Source of the DNA: Amphimedon queenslandica
Lineage: Eukaryota; Porifera; Demospongiae; Haplosclerida; Niphatidae
Direction: 5' to 3'
Length of the DNA stretch: 64,000 nt
NCBI RefSeq assembly: GCF_000090795.2
Contig: NW_003546256.1
Span: 432,401-496,400 of the forward strand
The translations under genes were made by a program, and so were the position numbers. Every line of letters starts with the position of its first letter. Within the stretch, counting starts at the first letter, position 1. Of the stretch, positions 60,135-64,000 are shown piece after piece. Under the pieces are notes generated by a model, which was given only the letters and a program-made list of their open reading frames with translations, made no database searches and was not told where the DNA came from.

Positions 60135-63100
60135 CTATTTTTGACTGGTAGAATTAAAAGTGAAAAAAAACACCTTAGCCTGTTCTTCAGAATCTTCCAG
60201 ATTAGTAACAGTGTACAATGCCTCCTCCTTATGTCCAGGACGCTAAAAGTAATAGAAATAATTCTTAGAGGAGTCCCAAATACCACATACTAATTTAGCT
60301 CCAGCAGTTGCATGCCTTGTGGCATCATCTAGTGTACGAAATATCCACTCTTTACCACATTTATCAAAAAACCCAACTCTCTCTAGCATAGCATAATTAT
60401 TGCCTGCGAAGGTGAGAACAGAAAATAACGACAGAGCTTAGAAGCTAATAATTTATTACTACACACTTGTTAGAGCAGCAAACAACACTTGTATACCAAA
60501 CTTGTCGAAGTCTAAAACAAGCTAAAAGATTACAATAACAACACAAGGAACTGAAGTCACTGATATTATTGACTTGCTGCATTGTTTTCACTCCCATGGC
60601 ATCCATAAACCCGATTGACGAACAATCCAGTATTAATGTATGGACTTTACTATCATAATGATTATATACCACAAAATAAAATTTAAAAAACTCACTTGAC
60701 AGGATGCGTAGGTGAATGAGGGCTCCAATTTCCTCTAGAGAATCAAAAAGTTTAAAAGTTAATACAAAATTTTAGGCATTCACATTATGTTATTACAAAA
60801 ATTTTTAACATCTAAAACAAAAATTCATACACAATAATCATAGGTTAAAAAAATATTGCCACTTACCTCTTCTTTTTCAATATCTACCATAAAGAGATAT
60901 GAAATGAATATTGTAAGAACTGATTGAACATACTTTATAAAACAATGCTTGAATGCAGCCAGGCTTATCGTCCGATGATGCTCTTCTATCAATGCCACAC
61001 ACAATATCTAAACGAGCTTGAAACACTTTACAATTGATAAAACACAACGGGGCTTGGAACCGATAAATGATAACATCAGGAAGTCTCGTAATCTGAAAAA
61101 GAACATCTTGTTGATGAGGAAGTATTTTTTAATAATTTTAGAGCCTAATTATTTTTATTTTTATTGTAGTAAAACGCATGATACTTGCAGCAGTAGATGC
61201 AATCATACAGTGTGAATAAATAAATTGACAGTAAATTTTCTTACCAATTCTTTGTTAGCTATATCATCATAGCTTTTAGGGTCAAGTTCTAATGATTTGG
61301 GTCTATCATTATAAAATGACACAAATAAATTCTAGAAAGGAGTTAGGATAAGCCTTACAGGACAATCTTAAAGAGTATAACAGCAAGAGAGAAACCAACA
61401 CCAATACCTAGTCCTAGATCCACTCCTAATAGTACTGTTGCTGTAAAGACAACTAGCCATATGAACTGGAAAATAAAGAAATTAAAATGAAACCCAAACC
61501 AACTTCTCACCATATCTGACATTGATAGCTTGAAGTATCTCCAGACATCAACTATTTGAGAGAACATTCCATACAATGCTACCCATATTATAGAAGCTAA
61601 AACAGCCTAAAATGATATATTCACATACACTATAGCAGCAAAAATAGACAGTATATATCTTACATTAGGTAGCGGTTCAAATAAATGACCCAATGCCACT
61701 AACACCAAGAGCATGATACTTGATGAAATAAGACCAACTAACTATTATTATTATTATTATAAATGTATTTTAAAATATTGTATCAAATAGTTCCACTCTG
61801 CATTACTTGTGTTTTTCCGCCAGAGACAGATTGTACAGTTGATCTTGATAGACTGCCAGCAGTGTTAAGACAAGAAAAGAATGACCCAACCAAATTCATA
61901 GCACCGTAAGCTATAAACTCCTGCAATAGATGTGCATGTACATCAAATCTTAGAGAGACTTTCTTTACTTGATCGGGAGACACAGTATAATTGTGCTGCT
62001 TTGCAAAAACTTGCGCTAAAGATATCGAGACAGAAAAAGTGACAATAGATATGACGGCAGCATCTTGTATCAAAGGAATCATGTATGAGACAGTGGGAAG
62101 GCTAGGACTTGGTAGCCTAAAATTGAATCAATGCAATACTCACGATGTGTGGTTCTTTTCTTACCCTAGTGGGACCTCCTCGATAATGTTAACATCAAAT
62201 TTGTGACTAAAACTAGCCGCATATGAGATAATAGCACCGACAACAACCTTTAGTAAAATGTAATAACACACAGCACTCAGTTATGCAATTTTGTATCCTT
62301 ATAGTTTTGATAACAATTTCAGAAAAAATATTTCAACTTACGACAATTAATTGTGAAGGTAATGGCACCGGCCACTTGAATTTATCTTTATTTTTGAAAC
62401 AGCCTTTCCTCTGTGATGAATAAGACCAGCATTGTATCTTTAGCTTACGAATAACTTTACGGTCAACAATACGAAATATAATAAGAGTGATGATGGTAAC
62501 AATAGAGATTAGTAGGGTAGCAATATTAGTGGTCGGCAATGATTTAAATACTTCCACCCATATCTAAAGAAAATATAACAATAAATCAATCAGTTTTATA
62601 CGACTGTACACGATTAATGGGTTTAAGCCTCAGTTATTTTGCTCATGACTTTTGGAGCACTTTAAATTATTCTGAAATATTGGTGTACTTATATATATAC
62701 GGACACATACCTTAGGAATGCTAAAAAGTGTTCTTATTGGTTCTATATCCAGTCCAAATATATGCTTAGCTTGACTAGTAAATACATGGGCTGCAGCTCC
62801 AGTCGTATAGCCGGAGATCAGTGACTCGGACAAGAGTATAGTGATAAATCCAAACTTAAATAATCCTAAAATTATCTACAACACAATAATAATCATTTAA
62901 TTAAAAAAAATCATTTCTCATACCATACCATGAATATTCCAGAGAGAAATGAAAGTGTAACTGCTATTTTAACTTTTAGCTCCTCACAACTCATCTCTGT
63001 TCCACTTATACTGACTATTATATCGTTATTTTCAGTGCCATTTAGGCAGGGATACATTTCTTCATTGCTTTCAAGCACGTGAGTGATACCATTAGCCACC

Positions 63101-63341
63101 ATTAAACTAACAACTGCAAAAGTTCCTGTAATAAAAGATGCAAGATGTTAAAAAAGTCTATCAAATACCAATGTACACATATTCCTATTATTACTATGAA
63201 TAATTGTATAGCTAAATAATCTAAACTGACCGACAGATATGTGTCTCGATGTTCCTAAAAACGAGTAAACAATGACAGGTACAAATGATCCATATAATCC
63301 ATACACTGCGGGCAGTCCTGACAATAATCCGTAAGCCAGAC
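60135..63341 (-). CDS. SLC26-family anion transporter with STAS domain (N-terminus missing)
   Basis: Eighteen visible exons: 63231-63341, 62929-63125, 62711-62875, 62342-62563, 62165-62247, 61969-62116, 61807-61920, 61664-61741, 61511-61606, 61364-61465, 61245-61331, 60934-61092, 60867-60883, 60696-60734, 60574-60649, 60467-60521, 60291-60403 and 60135-60242; about 655 aa. Transporter signatures are [72 protein letters not shown] with GGKTQ, and [15 protein letters not shown]. The cytosolic STAS domain follows ([55 protein letters not shown]). The family exchanges sulfate, chloride, bicarbonate or oxalate; substrate cannot be assigned. Exon 60867-60883 is a 17-bp microexon. The donor after FKI (GTCCTG) is weak. 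The first exon(s), including the start, lie beyond the element at 63374-63627 or outside the window. Confidence 0.88.
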
Positions 63342-63373
63342 CTAATTATACAAATAAAACAATAACATAATAG

Positions 63374-63627
63374 CAAGAGTAAATAATAATTAGAGGAGAG
63401 TGTCCTACTGTGCCTATACCCCCTGCTTCATCACGGCGTAGAATTGAAGAGTCACATTCAGGATATTTTCAGTATTTTAGAGTAGTTATTCAAAAATAAC
63501 TAGCAATACCTATAACTACTCAAATAAAATACGGAAATATCCTGAATGTGACTCTTCAATTCTACGCCGTGATGAAGCAGACCTTATAGCCAGTAGGACA
63601 CTCTCCTCTAATTATTATCTACTCTTG
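63374..63627. mobile_element. Foldback element: long inverted repeat of about 110-bp arms
   Basis: The arms beginning CAAGAGTAAATAATAATTAG (63374) and ending CTAATTATTATCTACTCTTG (63627) are near-complete inverted complements along most of their length. They include GTAGAATTGAAGAGTCACAT on the left and its complement on the right. Only about 45 bp at the centre is less paired. 254 bp, no coding capacity, in the 5' intron of the SLC26 gene. The structure fits a foldback or MITE-type DNA transposon of recent age, given arm identity above about 90%. Confidence 0.85.
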
Positions 63628-64000
63628 ATAATAGGGATGTTCAGCTCATACAGTAGCTCATGCTTGCTCACTCTCCCATTGTTAACATTCACCTGCTCCT
63701 AGTATTCATATGATATGGCAAACACTTGACCAGTGGTCACAATGAAAATTAAAATCCACTCAAATCACTATTGCTGCCATCAGCATACGCTATAGGAAGC
63801 ATGCTGCTAGCCTTTGATGCTTCATTTCAATCTCATTGAATGAAATAGAAATGTTTTATATTCAAGGCAGCCATGTTGCATGACTCTAGACCACATCAAG
63901 GCATGATCAAAGGCTGGAAAAAATGAAAGCAACATTGTAGAGCATGGCAGACTTAATAATAGAGACAAAGAATCATTTTCATGGGTGCAAATAACTGTAC
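63628..64000. other. Right-edge non-coding DNA
   Basis: No open frame or exon of the SLC26 N-terminus could be identified. Probably intron or upstream region of that gene. Confidence 0.45.

Overview
This window looks like a compact, intron-rich invertebrate nuclear genome. AT-rich DNA carries about 18 animal-type genes in 64 kb, with many short introns, short intergenic gaps and both strands used evenly. The gene content (PAR-3, chondroitin synthases, TMTC, calaxin, GCN5/PCAF, TRAF, a p140Cap/SKT-like protein) is metazoan. The overall style suits a demosponge such as Amphimedon; the species call is inference. One assembly gap lies at 55099-55441. I saw no rRNA or tRNA genes, CRISPR arrays or retroviral genes. 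Gene models were built by hand from splice sites and reading phase; all but a few junctions (stated in the entries) agree in phase.

Left third (1-22 kb) is rich in glycan enzymes: the 5' end of a PAR-3 homologue (-); a chondroitin synthase-like glycosyltransferase (+); a small secreted cysteine-containing protein of unknown family (-); a 16-exon TMTC O-mannosyltransferase (-); a membrane-anchored GH35 beta-galactosidase (+); and a second chondroitin synthase-like gene (-). The TMTC and beta-galactosidase start codons are only 53 bp apart, head to head.

Middle (22-43 kb): N-myristoyltransferase (-), with one 2-bp frameshift in this assembly; the ciliary EF-hand protein calaxin (+), head to head with it; HPRT (+), whose exon sizes match vertebrate HPRT1; a p140Cap/SKT-like coiled-coil protein (-); MAPKAPK5 (-); and the acetyltransferase GCN5/PCAF (+).

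Right third (43-64 kb): a small TMEM179-like membrane protein (-); deubiquitinase MINDY4 (+); a TRAF protein (+); a CNBD2-like cyclic-nucleotide-binding protein (+); a TTLL4-like tubulin polyglutamylase (-), interrupted by the assembly gap; and an SLC26 anion transporter with STAS domain (-), whose first exons are not in the window.

The most unusual non-genic signal is a dispersed and tandem repeat of about 185-190 bp. It recurs at 11 loci in introns and intergenic DNA and is built around a palindrome centred on CTATAG. In one copy the palindrome has a different, shorter arm but is still perfectly symmetric. Three further short inverted-repeat elements (MITE or foldback type) sit at 26886-27110, 55938-56191 and 63374-63627.
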